A stretch of DNA of 48,010 nucleotides. Source: an uncultured Streptococcus sp. GTDB lineage: Bacteria; Bacillota; Bacilli; Lactobacillales; Streptococcaceae. Below the pieces are notes generated by a model that saw nothing but the letters and a program-made list of their open reading frames with translations, did not search any database and was not told the DNA's origin. The stretch is taken from assembly GCA_945864085.1 (NCBI GenBank), contig CAMBAD010000008.1, positions 1 to 48,010 on the forward strand, read 5' to 3'. Numbering within the stretch: position 1 is the stretch's first letter; every line of letters begins with the position of its first letter. The position numbers were made by a program, and so were the translations under genes. Shown here piece after piece: positions 15,482 through 21,543 of this stretch.

Positions 15482-15670
15482 TTATTTTTCTTTTAATTCC
15501 TGAGCATATTTCGTCATGGCTAGTCCATGTTTGAGTTTCATGTTCATCACATCGGCTTGACCATGTTTGTATTTGTCAATGGCTTGGTTTGACAAGCCAC
15601 AGTTTTTGCTGATCGCATAAGATGTGGCATTGTCCAACAGCCATTTTATATCGTTTATGTCAATTTTCAT
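15482..15670 (-). CDS. Small helix-turn-helix-like protein of the post-lysis cluster
   Basis: The 62-residue protein consists almost entirely of a helix-turn-helix-like unit: IKWLLDNATSYAISKNCGLS, then NQAIDKYKHG. This layout (ATSYAISKNCGLSNQAI) resembles short phage regulators that lack any effector domain. A basic helical C-terminus (KLKHGLAMTKYAQELKEK) may dimerise or touch DNA. It starts three bases after the stop of a 34-residue membrane peptide and has only a weak ribosome binding site (GAG), so coupling is likely. It is a natural candidate to bind the palindrome at 15994-16013, which is inference. Confidence 0.65.
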   Translation of the reverse strand: MKIDINDIKWLLDNATSYAISKNCGLSNQAIDKYKHGQADVMNMKLKHGLAMTKYAQELKEK

Positions 15671-15673
15671 TTT

Positions 15674-15778
15674 TTATCTCGATAGTAACCAAATAATTGC
15701 TAACAAGACGATAAGTCCAATAACAAATTCGATTTTTTCTTTCTTTGTAGATTTTCTGATGTTAAAATTTACTTTCAT
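15674..15778 (-). CDS. Candidate 34-residue single-pass membrane peptide
   Basis: The frame encodes a lysine-rich N-terminus (KVNFNIRKSTKKEKIE) and a hydrophobic helix (FVIGLIVLLAIIWLLSR), the classic shape of a one-pass membrane peptide. Its stop is separated by three bases from the start of the HTH-like gene. There is no convincing ribosome binding site in front of ATG 15778, so it may depend on translation from upstream or may not be made. Similar small peptides act as toxins or exclusion factors in some phages; nothing here proves that. Confidence 0.5.
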   Translation of the reverse strand: MKVNFNIRKSTKKEKIEFVIGLIVLLAIIWLLSR

Positions 15779-15804
15779 AGTTATCTATGGTATGATGATA
15801 TTGA

Positions 15805-15834
15805 CCCCTGACGGGGCGGGGAGAGTTACTCCCC
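15805..15834. repeat. Two adjacent GC-rich hairpins
   Basis: CCCC-TGAC-GGGG (15805-15816) lies beside GGGGAG-AGTTA-CTCCCC (15818-15834). Neither is followed by a T-run on either strand, so they are not ordinary terminators. The second one covers the stop codon of the 31-residue peptide on the minus strand. They could stabilise or process the leftward transcript. Confidence 0.6.
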
Positions 15835-15921
15835 GATTTCGATGTGCCACTCAATGATTAGGAAGAATAAGTTTAGTTTGACGACCAGCTTACTCATCTT
15901 TATCTTGAGTGGTTTTCTCAT
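15826..15921 (-). CDS. Candidate 31-residue hydrophobic peptide, interrupted start
   Basis: From ATG 15921 the frame encodes a basic start (RKPLKIKMSKLVVKL) and a hydrophobic stretch NLFFLIIEW. A strong AAAGGAG site five bases before ATG 15933 points to an earlier in-frame start, but that start meets TAG at codon 4 (15922-15924), directly before ATG 15921. Either the gene once encoded 35 residues and now carries a nonsense mutation, or a three-residue leader feeds reinitiation. The peptide overlaps the 24-residue frame below in another phase. Confidence 0.4.
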   Translation of the reverse strand: MRKPLKIKMSKLVVKLNLFFLIIEWHIEIGE

Positions 15922-15964
15922 CTAATTTGTCATACAAGCTCCTTTCTTTTAGATTTCTTATCAT
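15890..15964 (-). CDS. Candidate 24-residue leader peptide
   Basis: The first frame on the leftward transcript encodes a charged 24-residue peptide (begins MIRNLKERSLYDKLDE). ATG 15964 has an ideal AAGGAGG site six bases upstream. Both the site and the start codon lie in a perfect inverted repeat. It overlaps the start of the hydrophobic peptide, so it may control that gene by translational coupling rather than act as a protein. Confidence 0.45.
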   Translation of the reverse strand: MIRNLKERSLYDKLDEKTTQDKDE

Positions 15965-15986
15965 AAGGTTCCTCCTTAACCTTATG
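15962..15986 (-). promoter_or_regulatory. 5'-terminal RNA hairpin holding the ribosome binding site in its loop
   Basis: On the minus strand CATAAGGTT and AACCTTATG form a perfect 9-bp stem with the 7-base loop AAGGAGG. The loop is the Shine-Dalgarno sequence and the 3' arm ends in the ATG start codon. The predicted transcription start, about seven bases beyond the -10 box, falls at the outer edge of the stem, so the mRNA would begin with this hairpin. Translation control or 5'-end protection is likely. Confidence 0.7.
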
Positions 15987-15991
15987 TACTT

Positions 15992-16020
15992 ATTATACAA
16001 CTTAAGTTGTATATAGTCAA
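15992..16020 (-). promoter_or_regulatory. Strong leftward promoter with perfect palindromic operator
   Basis: The minus strand has TTGACT (16015-16020), a 17-base spacer, and TATAAT (15992-15997). The spacer is part of a perfect 20-bp palindrome TATACAACTTAAGTTGTATA (15994-16013) that overlaps both boxes' inner edges. A dimeric repressor bound there would block RNA polymerase. It drives the micro-operon running to 15482 and possibly 15144. Confidence 0.85.
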
Positions 16021-16061
16021 GTGTTTTTACAAACTTTTTTGAAATTTGTTAAAAAAAGTTC

Positions 16062-16092
16062 TTGTCCAAAATTTGTCCAAAATGTCCAAAAA
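16062..16092. repeat. Three tandem TTGTCCAAAA-type repeats
   Basis: TTGTCCAAAA occurs at 16062-16071 and 16073-16082, with TGTCCAAAA at 16084-16092, an 11-base period. Such short direct repeats near prophage ends are often integrase arm-type sites. The remains of an integrase gene lie 140 bases away, which supports that reading. The rest of 16093-16208 is AT-rich with nothing recognised. Confidence 0.5.
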
Positions 16093-16208
16093 ATGCTAGA
16101 AAAAAGTAAAAACAAGATTGTTAGAAATTGCGTATTTAAGCCATTTTTTATTTCCAATTTTTCCCCAAATTACCACAATATTTCCTGCAGGGGAGATAGA
16201 AACACAGT

Positions 16209-16235
16209 AAAAACCCTTGATACACAAGGGTTTTT
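16209..16235. terminator. Bidirectional terminator at the prophage border
   Basis: AAAAACCCTTG and CAAGGGTTTTT form an 11-bp stem with a five-base loop and T-runs on both strands. On the minus strand it follows the stop of the integrase remnant directly. Confidence 0.8.
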
Positions 16236-16376
16236 AACTTTCTTGACCTAAATCCGCCCCAAATTTTTCCATTAACTTTCTGACTTTACAGAACGATTGC
16301 TCTTGCTTTGAATAAGTGCGAATATGTTTTTAATGTTTCAGTTGCCTCCTTGTGCCCGACTAGCTTTAGGAGCGAC
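16234..16376 (-). pseudogene. Remnant of a tyrosine integrase C-terminus
   Basis: The minus strand encodes LVGHKEATETLKTYSHLFK, the classic GH...TYSHL segment with the catalytic tyrosine of phage integrases. It then shifts frame and ends as RKLMEKFGADLGQES and a stop at 16234-16236. The N-terminal 300 or so residues are absent because the chorismate mutase gene begins eight bases away. At least one frameshift separates the two parts. This is a dead fragment of a different or ancestral element, since integrases of intact prophages lie at the opposite end from the lysis genes. Confidence 0.7.
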
Positions 16377-16383
16377 GGTGGAC

Positions 16384-16656
16384 TTATTCTGGGCAGATTT
16401 TGGTGGCCTGGTAGGCCCGAGATTGGGCCATGATGTCAGCAAAGGTTGCTTGAACAGTAGGGCGGTATTGCTCATTTTGGACTAGGTTGGCTACTCGTTC
16501 AAGTACAGCTAGCTCGCGGCTGCTGTCTAGGATAGGTTTGCCAACAGTCTGCTTGTAGGCGATGACCTGCTCAACCAGTTCCATGCGTTTTTCTAACAAC
16601 TTCACCAGCTGGTTATCGATTTCATTGATTTCCTGACGAATGTCCTCTAAGTTCAT
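16384..16656 (-). CDS. Chorismate mutase (AroQ class)
   Basis: The 90-residue protein converts chorismate to prephenate for phenylalanine and tyrosine synthesis. It has the AroQ helix layout: IRQEINEIDNQLVKLLEKRM (residues 5-24, with active-site Arg and Lys positions) followed by VIAYKQTVGKPILDSSRELA. It is a stand-alone domain of usual length. AAAGGAG precedes the start. It lies downstream of the flavodoxin gene in the same direction, with a terminator between. The last residues TKICPE abut the integrase remnant, so the native 3' end may have been altered by the element. Confidence 0.88.
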   Translation of the reverse strand: MNLEDIRQEINEIDNQLVKLLEKRMELVEQVIAYKQTVGKPILDSSRELAVLERVANLVQNEQYRPTVQATFADIMAQSRAYQATKICPE

Positions 16657-16674
16657 GATGGTCTCCTTTCAAAG

Positions 16675-16700
16675 AAAAAAGGGCGGAACAGCCCCTTTTT
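16675..16700. terminator. Terminator between flavodoxin and chorismate mutase
   Basis: AAAAAAGGGC and GCCCCTTTTT pair around GGAACA with T-runs on both strands. It follows the flavodoxin stop on the minus strand and would limit readthrough into chorismate mutase. Confidence 0.8.
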
Positions 16701-17157
16701 ACTGCAAATCAAGTTTATTGGCCAAATCGGTGGCAAACTGTTCAAGATTGACAATATCTTCATCTTCGGCAGCAAGATCGACCTTGACATTTTCAGCCCC
16801 TTTAGTGGCACCGCGTGAGCCTAGCATGACATCAAAGTCATCTACAGCGCTACAGAAGTCGTCATAGAAGGTGTCACCAGAACCACAAACACCATAAATT
16901 TTCCCAGTCAGATCTAAATCAGCCAAGTCGGCATAGAAATCAACAATTTCATCTGGTAACTCACCATCTCCACCGTAAGAGTAGGTATATGTCGCAACGA
17001 CAATAAGATCGGCGTCTAAAATTTCCTCTGTTTCAATGGTTGTACACTCATGTGTTTGTACTTCCAGACCTAACTCTTCTAGCTTACTGGCGACGATGTC
17101 AGCAATTTCCTCTGTGTTACCAGTCATACTAGCGTAAACAATCTTTGCTAGTGCCAT
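16699..17157 (-). CDS. Flavodoxin
   Basis: This is a 152-residue FMN-binding electron carrier. The phosphate-binding loop is SMTGNTEEIA at residues 10-19 and the flavin-stacking loops are TYTYSYGGDGELPDE (about 55-70) and CGSGDTFYDDF (about 89-99). The many acidic residues are typical. The start at 17157 follows GGAGGAAATT, so an upstream in-frame extension (MCLLC...) is not used. The neighbours chorismate mutase and DHH phosphodiesterase match the arrangement known from pneumococcus, which supports a core-genome location. Confidence 0.92.
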   Translation of the reverse strand: MALAKIVYASMTGNTEEIADIVASKLEELGLEVQTHECTTIETEEILDADLIVVATYTYSYGGDGELPDEIVDFYADLADLDLTGKIYGVCGSGDTFYDDFCSAVDDFDVMLGSRGATKGAENVKVDLAAEDEDIVNLEQFATDLANKLDLQ

Positions 17158-17251
17158 AATTTCCTCCAAAATACATAGTAGGCACATTATACCATATTCT
17201 CTTCGTTTTCAAAAGAGGAATATTATGCTAGAATGTTGAAAAGGAGACGCT

Positions 17252-18196
17252 ATGACTATTTACAGTAACATCATTGAAAAAATCAAAGAGTATGACCGAA
17301 TTATCATCCATCGCCATATGAGACCTGATCCAGACGCCCTCGGCAGTCAGGTCGGGCTGCAAAAACTATTGCAGCATAATTTTCCTGAGAAAGAGGTTCG
17401 GGTAACGGGGACAGACGAACCGACCTTGACTTGGCTGGCGAGGATGGACCAGGTTGCGGATGAAGACTATCACGGAGCGCTTGTCATTGTCACAGATACA
17501 GCCAATACCGCACGAATTGATGACGCTCGTTATGGACAAGGGGAGTTTCTGATAAAAATCGATCATCATCCAAACGACGATGTGTACGGGGATCTGGTCT
17601 GGGTAGATACTGCGGCTAGTTCCTGCAGTGAGATGATTACGGACTTGGCTATTCAGGGGAATCTGCAACTAAATGGAGAGAGCGCTCGCCTGCTCTATGC
17701 AGGAATTGTAGGGGACACAGGTCGCTTCTTGTTTCCGTCAACAAGTTCAAAGACCTTTGAAATCGTGGCTCGTTTGTATCAAGAAGAGGTTGATTTTGCC
17801 AGTCTGTCGCGCCAGATGGACACCATTGACTTCAAGATTGCCAAGCTGACTGGCTACGTTTATGACCACTTGGAAGTGGATGAACTGGGTGCGGCTCGGC
17901 TGGTATTGACCAGAGAAACTCTTGGCCAGTATGAGGTGACCGACGCCGAGACCTCCTCTATCGTCGGTGCGCCTGGTCGTATTGAGAGCGTTCAGTCCTG
18001 GGGAATTTTTGTGGAGCAAGCAGATGGCACTTATCGTGTCCGTCTTCGTAGCAAGCATATTCCTATCAATGACATTGCCAAACGACATGACGGAGGAGGT
18101 CACCCATTAGCCAGCGGTGCTAACTCGTATTCCCTCATCGAAAATGAACAAATTTTTCAGGAAATCCGACAGGCGGTGCGCGATGCGAGCAAGTAG
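17252..18196 (+). CDS. pde2: DHH/DHHA1 phosphoesterase, Pde2/NrnA-like
   Basis: The 314-residue enzyme probably hydrolyses pApA or short oligoribonucleotides to mononucleotides in the cytoplasm. In pneumococcus the syntenic protein Pde2 acts in cyclic-di-AMP turnover. Metal-binding motifs are visible in order: HRHMRPDPDALGS (residues 20-32), IVTDTANTARID (about 80), IDHHPND (about 103-109), and the DHHA1 motif GGGHPLASGA (about 282-291). The start ATG 17252 has AAAAGGAG. Length and motif order are normal. The stop overlaps the apbE start by 14 bases, so the pair is cotranscribed. Confidence 0.88.
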   Translation: MTIYSNIIEKIKEYDRIIIHRHMRPDPDALGSQVGLQKLLQHNFPEKEVRVTGTDEPTLTWLARMDQVADEDYHGALVIVTDTANTARIDDARYGQGEFLIKIDHHPNDDVYGDLVWVDTAASSCSEMITDLAIQGNLQLNGESARLLYAGIVGDTGRFLFPSTSSKTFEIVARLYQEEVDFASLSRQMDTIDFKIAKLTGYVYDHLEVDELGAARLVLTRETLGQYEVTDAETSSIVGAPGRIESVQSWGIFVEQADGTYRVRLRSKHIPINDIAKRHDGGGHPLASGANSYSLIENEQIFQEIRQAVRDASK

Positions 18197-19211
18197 TCGT
18201 AGCCTGCGGTTGATGGGAACTACTATCGAAACGCTGATTTGGCATGATAACCCTGAACCTATCTTGGATCAGGTAGAAGGTTTGCTTTATCTTTATAAGA
18301 ATCGTTTTTCAGCCAATGACCTGACTTCTGAATTGATGGAGGTCAATCTTAATGCGGGAGTTCAGGCGGTTCCTGTGGCAGCAGACTTATATGAATTGAT
18401 TAAGCTGGGCAAGGAACATAGTTTGGCAGAAGGCAGTTTTCTTAATATTACCATTGGTCCCTTGGTTCAGGCTTGGCGGATTGGTTTTCAAGACGCTAGG
18501 TTGCCAAGTCAGGCTACGATAGCAGAAAAGTTAGCACTTTGTCATCCTCTTGATATTGACTTGGATGATGAGGAGCAGACCGTCTATTTGAAAAAAGAAG
18601 GCATGGCCATTGACTTGGGGGCCTTGGCCAAGGGCTATGTAGCAGACCGTATCGTTGAATTTTTACAGCGAATGGGTGTGGGTGCAGGCTTGATTAACCT
18701 GGGGGGCAATGTACGTACCTTTGGACAAGCAGCTCACAATCCAGATGGTTTCTGGCGAATCGGTATTCAAGATCCGCAGAAGTCACGTGGTGAGAATAGC
18801 CTCATCCTCAAAATAGGTCAGGAATCGGTTGTCACCTCTGGTATTTACGAAAGGACACTGACAGTGGGAGACAGGACCTATCACCATATCTTGAGCCCTG
18901 AGACGGGCTACCCTATTGAGACGCAGGTTGCTAGTTTGACGATTGTGTCGCCGCAGTCGGTGGATGGTGAGATTTGGACGACTCGCCTGTTTGGTCAAGA
19001 TATACCTCAGATTTATAAAATGGTGGAAGAAACTGAGGGCATTGAAGCTGTGCTGATTGGGGTGGATGGCAAGATTTTAGTGACTTCAGGGCTTTCTGAG
19101 AAAATTCTTGCTGGAGGGGAACGAATTTCAGATAGCTTGGGGAGTCCATCCAGAGGCGGGTTTGGTGCAAGGGTGACTTCTGATCTTGTTTCTGGGGCCT
19201 CCGCCCTCTAA
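18183..19211 (+). CDS. apbE: FAD:protein FMN transferase (ApbE family)
   Basis: The 342-residue enzyme attaches FMN covalently to threonine residues of target flavoproteins. It has no lipobox or signal peptide, so it is probably cytoplasmic or its target is internal. Family motifs include MGTTIETLIW (start), AIDLGALAKGYVADRI, GAGLINLGGNV, SGIYERTLTV and YHHILSPETGYPIETQ, followed by DGEIWTTRLFG. The start at ATG 18183 overlaps the end of pde2; an alternative at 18117 would add a segment unlike the family. A further 110 bases separate it from rpmE2. Confidence 0.88.
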   Translation: MRASSRSLRLMGTTIETLIWHDNPEPILDQVEGLLYLYKNRFSANDLTSELMEVNLNAGVQAVPVAADLYELIKLGKEHSLAEGSFLNITIGPLVQAWRIGFQDARLPSQATIAEKLALCHPLDIDLDDEEQTVYLKKEGMAIDLGALAKGYVADRIVEFLQRMGVGAGLINLGGNVRTFGQAAHNPDGFWRIGIQDPQKSRGENSLILKIGQESVVTSGIYERTLTVGDRTYHHILSPETGYPIETQVASLTIVSPQSVDGEIWTTRLFGQDIPQIYKMVEETEGIEAVLIGVDGKILVTSGLSEKILAGGERISDSLGSPSRGGFGARVTSDLVSGASAL

Positions 19212-19236
19212 AATTTGAAAAAATAGGGAAAAAGTC

Positions 19237-19265
19237 TTGCATCCCTTGGACTATTTTGGTAAAAT
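19237..19265 (+). promoter_or_regulatory. Promoter of rpmE2
   Basis: TTGCAT, a 17-base spacer and TAAAAT are spaced as a sigma-70-type promoter. The start point would be near 19272, giving a leader of about 50 bases that contains a CTATGG...CCATGG inverted repeat before the ribosome binding site. Confidence 0.7.
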
Positions 19266-19323
19266 GAGATGGTTATAATCTATGGCTCATAAGAGACCAT
19301 GGCAGAAAGGAATTTTTTAAAAA

Positions 19324-19566
19324 ATGAAAAAAGATATCCATCCAGAATATCGCACTGTTGTCTTCATGGACACAACTACTGGCTACAAGTTCCTTAGCGG
19401 TTCAACTAAGAAATCTAACGAAACAGTTGAATTCGAAGGTGAAACTTACCCATTGATTCGTGTTGAAATTTCATCAGATTCACACCCATTCTACACTGGA
19501 CGTCAAAAGTTCACTCAAGCAGATGGACGCGTGGATCGTTTCAACAAAAAATACGGTCTCAAATAA
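19324..19566 (+). CDS. rpmE2: 50S ribosomal protein L31 type B
   Basis: The 80-residue ribosomal protein has the N-terminus [20 protein letters not shown] and [15 protein letters not shown], diagnostic of L31 type B. It lacks the CxxC zinc motif of the type A form, so it is the zinc-independent variant. The last codons form the island attachment site; the coding sequence is fully restored after integration (ends KKYGLK). The ribosome binding site is AAAGGAA. It is a standard core gene and the integration target of the island. Confidence 0.95.
   Translation: MKKDIHPEYRTVVFMDTTTGYKFLSGSTKKSNETVEFEGETYPLIRVEISSDSHPFYTGRQKFTQADGRVDRFNKKYGLK
19548..19566 (+). other. attL, left attachment site of the island
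   Basis: The 19-bp core AAAATACGGTCTCAAATAA covers the last codons and stop of rpmE2 and is repeated exactly at 30354-30372. The island between them is 10.8 kb. Bases flanking the two copies differ, so the repeat is well bounded. Confidence 0.88.
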
Positions 19567-19601
19567 TCAGCGTTATAAAACCGTTAGAAACGTTGATTTT
19601 A

Positions 19602-19636
19602 AGCCATTCCCGAGCCTTGGGAGTGGTTTTCTTTTT
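19602..19636 (+). terminator. Replacement terminator carried at the island's left end
   Basis: AGCCATTCCC (19602-19611) and GGGAGTGGTT (19619-19628) form a 10-bp stem with two wobble pairs, followed by a T-rich run. It lies 36 bases after the rpmE2 stop and would end that transcript now that the original terminator lies beyond attR. Confidence 0.7.
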
Positions 19637-19637
19637 G

Positions 19638-19661
19638 AAAAAGTAACGGAAAAAGTAACGG
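19638..19661. repeat. Tandem AAAAAGTAACGG repeats, candidate integrase arm sites
   Basis: Two head-to-tail 12-bp copies lie between attL and the integrase gene, and GCGTTAC follows. A related GGTAACGGG lies near the right end at 30230-30238. This is a typical arrangement of arm-type integrase sites. Confidence 0.55.
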
Positions 19662-19667
19662 CTAGCG

Positions 19668-20813
19668 TTACATTCCCAAAAATTGGGCAAACTTTTCAGC
19701 CGTTTTTTCTTTTGTATTTTCCGTAACGTGAGCGTAAATATTCATTGTTGTTTTAATATCTTCATGCCCTAATCGTTCCTGGACTTCCTTAATCGATGCC
19801 CCTGCTTCAAATAATAAGCTACAATGAGTATGGCGGAAACCGTGGGGCGTTATATAAGGCAAGTCATATTTTTTCAGAATACAACGTAGATTATAGTTTA
19901 TATAATCAAAACTATGGGCGTTGCCTGTTTCTGCTGGAAAAACTAGGTCAGTAGGTTTCACGCGCTGGGGGAAGTTTAAAAATTGTCTAGTCTTTTCCCA
20001 CTTTTTCAGAATAGACACGGTAATAGGGTCAAGCGTGATAGTGCGCTTACTCTTTTTTGTTTTGGGTGTTTGATAGACGATAGTGTTATTTTCTCCGTAG
20101 GCTACTATTTGGCTAACTGATAAACGCGAGGTAAAGAAGTCTAAGTCTTTCCACCGTAGTGCAAGAACTTCGCTTTTTCTCATACCTGTAAAGGCGAGTA
20201 AGCGGAAAATACAAGCTATTTCTTCCTTGTCTTCCTTTGCTACGCAGTCTAGGAACTTTTGCAAGTCTTCACGGCTGTAGAAGTTCTCTTTTTTCTTTTC
20301 TTCTTCTTCATCGACTTCAGAGGATTTACGGGGCTTTATTATCTTTTTCATCGGGTTGTCATGAATATAGCCCAGATTTACCGCAAAATCTAAAACCATC
20401 TTAGTCATACCGATAAAGTTAGCGTATTTCTTGTAGCCCTTAAACCATTCTTGTGCTTGTTTTTGGCACATTGGTAGGCTTATTTTATCCACGTAGCACG
20501 CGCCAAATGCTGGAATGATGTGTAGGTCTGCTTGTGCCTTTTGTCTGGCGTATGTACTAGCCTTTACGGTGTTTTTATAGTGCTCTAGCCATATCTTATA
20601 CACTTCACTAAAGGTTATTCTATCTGGTTTGTCAAAAAATCCGTCTTCCTCCACTTTTAGAAGTAGCTGGCTTTCAGCTATTCGGGCTTCTTTTTGAGTT
20701 TTAAAACCGCTTTTTCTTACGCGTTTTTCTTTGCCTGTAATGGGGTCTATACCTACATAGGCGATATAAGAGTATCTAACTGAGCCGTCTTTTAATTGGT
20801 ATTGTTTAATCAT
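19668..20813 (-). CDS. int: Island tyrosine integrase (full length)
   Basis: The 381-residue recombinase would integrate and excise the island at rpmE2. It has an arm-binding beta domain (residues 1-55, DGSVRYSYIAYVGIDP), a SAM-like core-binding domain (about 65-160), and the catalytic domain with Arg212 (GMRKSEV), the Lys-bearing hairpin near 251-257, HGFRHTH with His324 and Arg327, His350 in LGHED, and nucleophile Tyr360 in NIYAHV. All catalytic residues are present. The start at 20813 follows AGGAGG; a longer frame from 20891 would cover that site and a regulatory box. It reads toward attL. Confidence 0.93.
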   Translation of the reverse strand: MIKQYQLKDGSVRYSYIAYVGIDPITGKEKRVRKSGFKTQKEARIAESQLLLKVEEDGFFDKPDRITFSEVYKIWLEHYKNTVKASTYARQKAQADLHIIPAFGACYVDKISLPMCQKQAQEWFKGYKKYANFIGMTKMVLDFAVNLGYIHDNPMKKIIKPRKSSEVDEEEEKKKENFYSREDLQKFLDCVAKEDKEEIACIFRLLAFTGMRKSEVLALRWKDLDFFTSRLSVSQIVAYGENNTIVYQTPKTKKSKRTITLDPITVSILKKWEKTRQFLNFPQRVKPTDLVFPAETGNAHSFDYINYNLRCILKKYDLPYITPHGFRHTHCSLLFEAGASIKEVQERLGHEDIKTTMNIYAHVTENTKEKTAEKFAQFLGM

Positions 20814-20831
20814 TTGTTTATTCCTCCTATT

Positions 20832-20859
20832 GGTTTCCCCACCTAATCGAAAGAATAAA
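20832..20859. promoter_or_regulatory. 28-bp shared box upstream of int
   Basis: The box reads GGTTTCCCCACCTAATCGAA plus AGAATAAA and recurs with one mismatch at 23653-23680 in front of the replication operon, in the repeated copy at 31693-31720, and in part on the other strand at 30200-30218. It lies directly upstream of the int ribosome binding site. A binding site for an island regulator or integrase is likely. Confidence 0.65.
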
Positions 20860-20904
20860 ATAGTATGCGCGTGTCTTTCATCACTTTTCATAAAATGCCG
20901 TCAG

Positions 20905-20933
20905 TTGTCTTTTTTGGCTTTTTGAGTTATACT
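20905..20933 (+). promoter_or_regulatory. Promoter of the RelB/RelE pair
   Basis: TTGTCT, a 17-base spacer and TATACT lie 33 bases upstream of ATG 20966 and point away from int. Confidence 0.65.
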
Positions 20934-20965
20934 ACAAGTAAATAAGAAGTTAAGGAGTGTATCAG

Positions 20966-21217
20966 ATGACTTTAATAGCTACTAATATGACTACTGAGCA
21001 AGTGGCACATCTTAACCACTTAATGGCAGATAACGGCTTGAATTTAGAAGATTTTACGGCTAAAGCGATACTAGACTACATGGAAGACTTGGAAGACCTT
21101 AAGGAGTTAGAACAAGCCCAGATAGATGATGACGGTACGCGCTATTCACTTGTGGAAGTGATGGCTGAACTTGGACTAACTCAAGAGGATTTAGACAATG
21201 CAGAAATATCGGCTTGA
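20966..21217 (+). CDS. relB: RelB/DUF6290-like antitoxin
   Basis: The 83-residue acidic protein resembles RelB-type antitoxins: a short ribbon-helix-helix-like N-terminus (TLIATNMTTEQVAHLNHLMA) and an acidic tail that would wrap the toxin (DYMEDLEDLKELEQAQIDDD). The start ATG 20966 has AAGGAG at eight bases; a GTG nine bases upstream is less likely. It overlaps the toxin gene by 20 bases, the usual antitoxin-first order. It is intact although the toxin is frameshifted, and it is identical to the copy at 31827. Confidence 0.8.
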   Translation: MTLIATNMTTEQVAHLNHLMADNGLNLEDFTAKAILDYMEDLEDLKELEQAQIDDDGTRYSLVEVMAELGLTQEDLDNAEISA

Positions 21218-21468
21218 GTTAACTAAAAGGGCTATGAAAGACCTTGCTAAGTTAGATAAACCGACACAAGCCCTAATAGTGAAGTGGCTTCAGCAAAATT
21301 TACAGGACACCACAACACCACGGTCGCAGGGTAAAGCCCTAACGGGGGCAACTCTCACATCTTTGGCGGTACAGGGTAGGCAATTATCGAATATTGGCAG
21401 AAATTCATGACAACACTATCACTATTGAAGTTGTCAAGATAGGACATAGAAAAGACATATACAAGTGA
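21198..21468 (+). pseudogene. relE: RelE-type toxin gene broken by a G insertion
   Basis: The frame begins as a RelE toxin (QKYRLELTKRAMKDLAKLDK, then QGKALTG) but changes at a run of five G (21344-21348) and ends early as a 70-residue product with an unrelated tail. With four G, translation continues as LSHLWRYRVGNYRILAEIHD and ends IGHRKDIYK at 21466-21468, a normal RelE C-terminus of 89 residues including the conserved RYRVGNYR strand. The catalytic end is therefore lost. The right copy has exactly the same insertion. Confidence 0.85.
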
Positions 21469-21510
21469 GCTGATAGGCTCGCTTTTTGTTATGCTTTACT
21501 AGAAATATTT

Positions 21511-21543
21511 CCACGCGCCGACCTGCTGGGGTTGGCGTTTTTC
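21511..21543 (+). terminator. Terminator repeat, copy 1 (after the RelBE pair)
   Basis: CGCCGACC (21516-21523) and GGTTGGCG (21530-21537) form an 8-bp stem followed by TTTTT. The same element with its flank TTCCACGCGCCGACCTGCTG recurs at 22501 and, with changes, at 32374. Confidence 0.8.

Larger units (their letters stand above)
19681..21543. repeat. Left copy of a 1.86-kb direct repeat (int-relB-relE)
   Basis: This segment recurs at 30543-32405. Positions 19849-21451 match the right copy base for base (about 1.6 kb), while 19756-19848 carry 14 substitutions and one deletion. The direct orientation means RecA-dependent crossing over could delete the 10.9 kb between. Confidence 0.9.

Noticed and set aside
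15624..15857. A 77-codon rightward frame over the post-lysis cluster
   Set aside because: It overlaps the leftward small frames that have better ribosome binding and membrane helix patterns, and it lacks its own site.
19548..19566. tRNA or tmRNA as the island attachment target
   Set aside because: The att core is the 3' end of a protein gene for L31; no cloverleaf can be drawn.
20814..20891. A 26-residue N-terminal extension of the integrase
   Set aside because: It would bury the AGGAGG ribosome binding site and the shared 28-bp box within coding DNA; the start at 20813 fits the family length.
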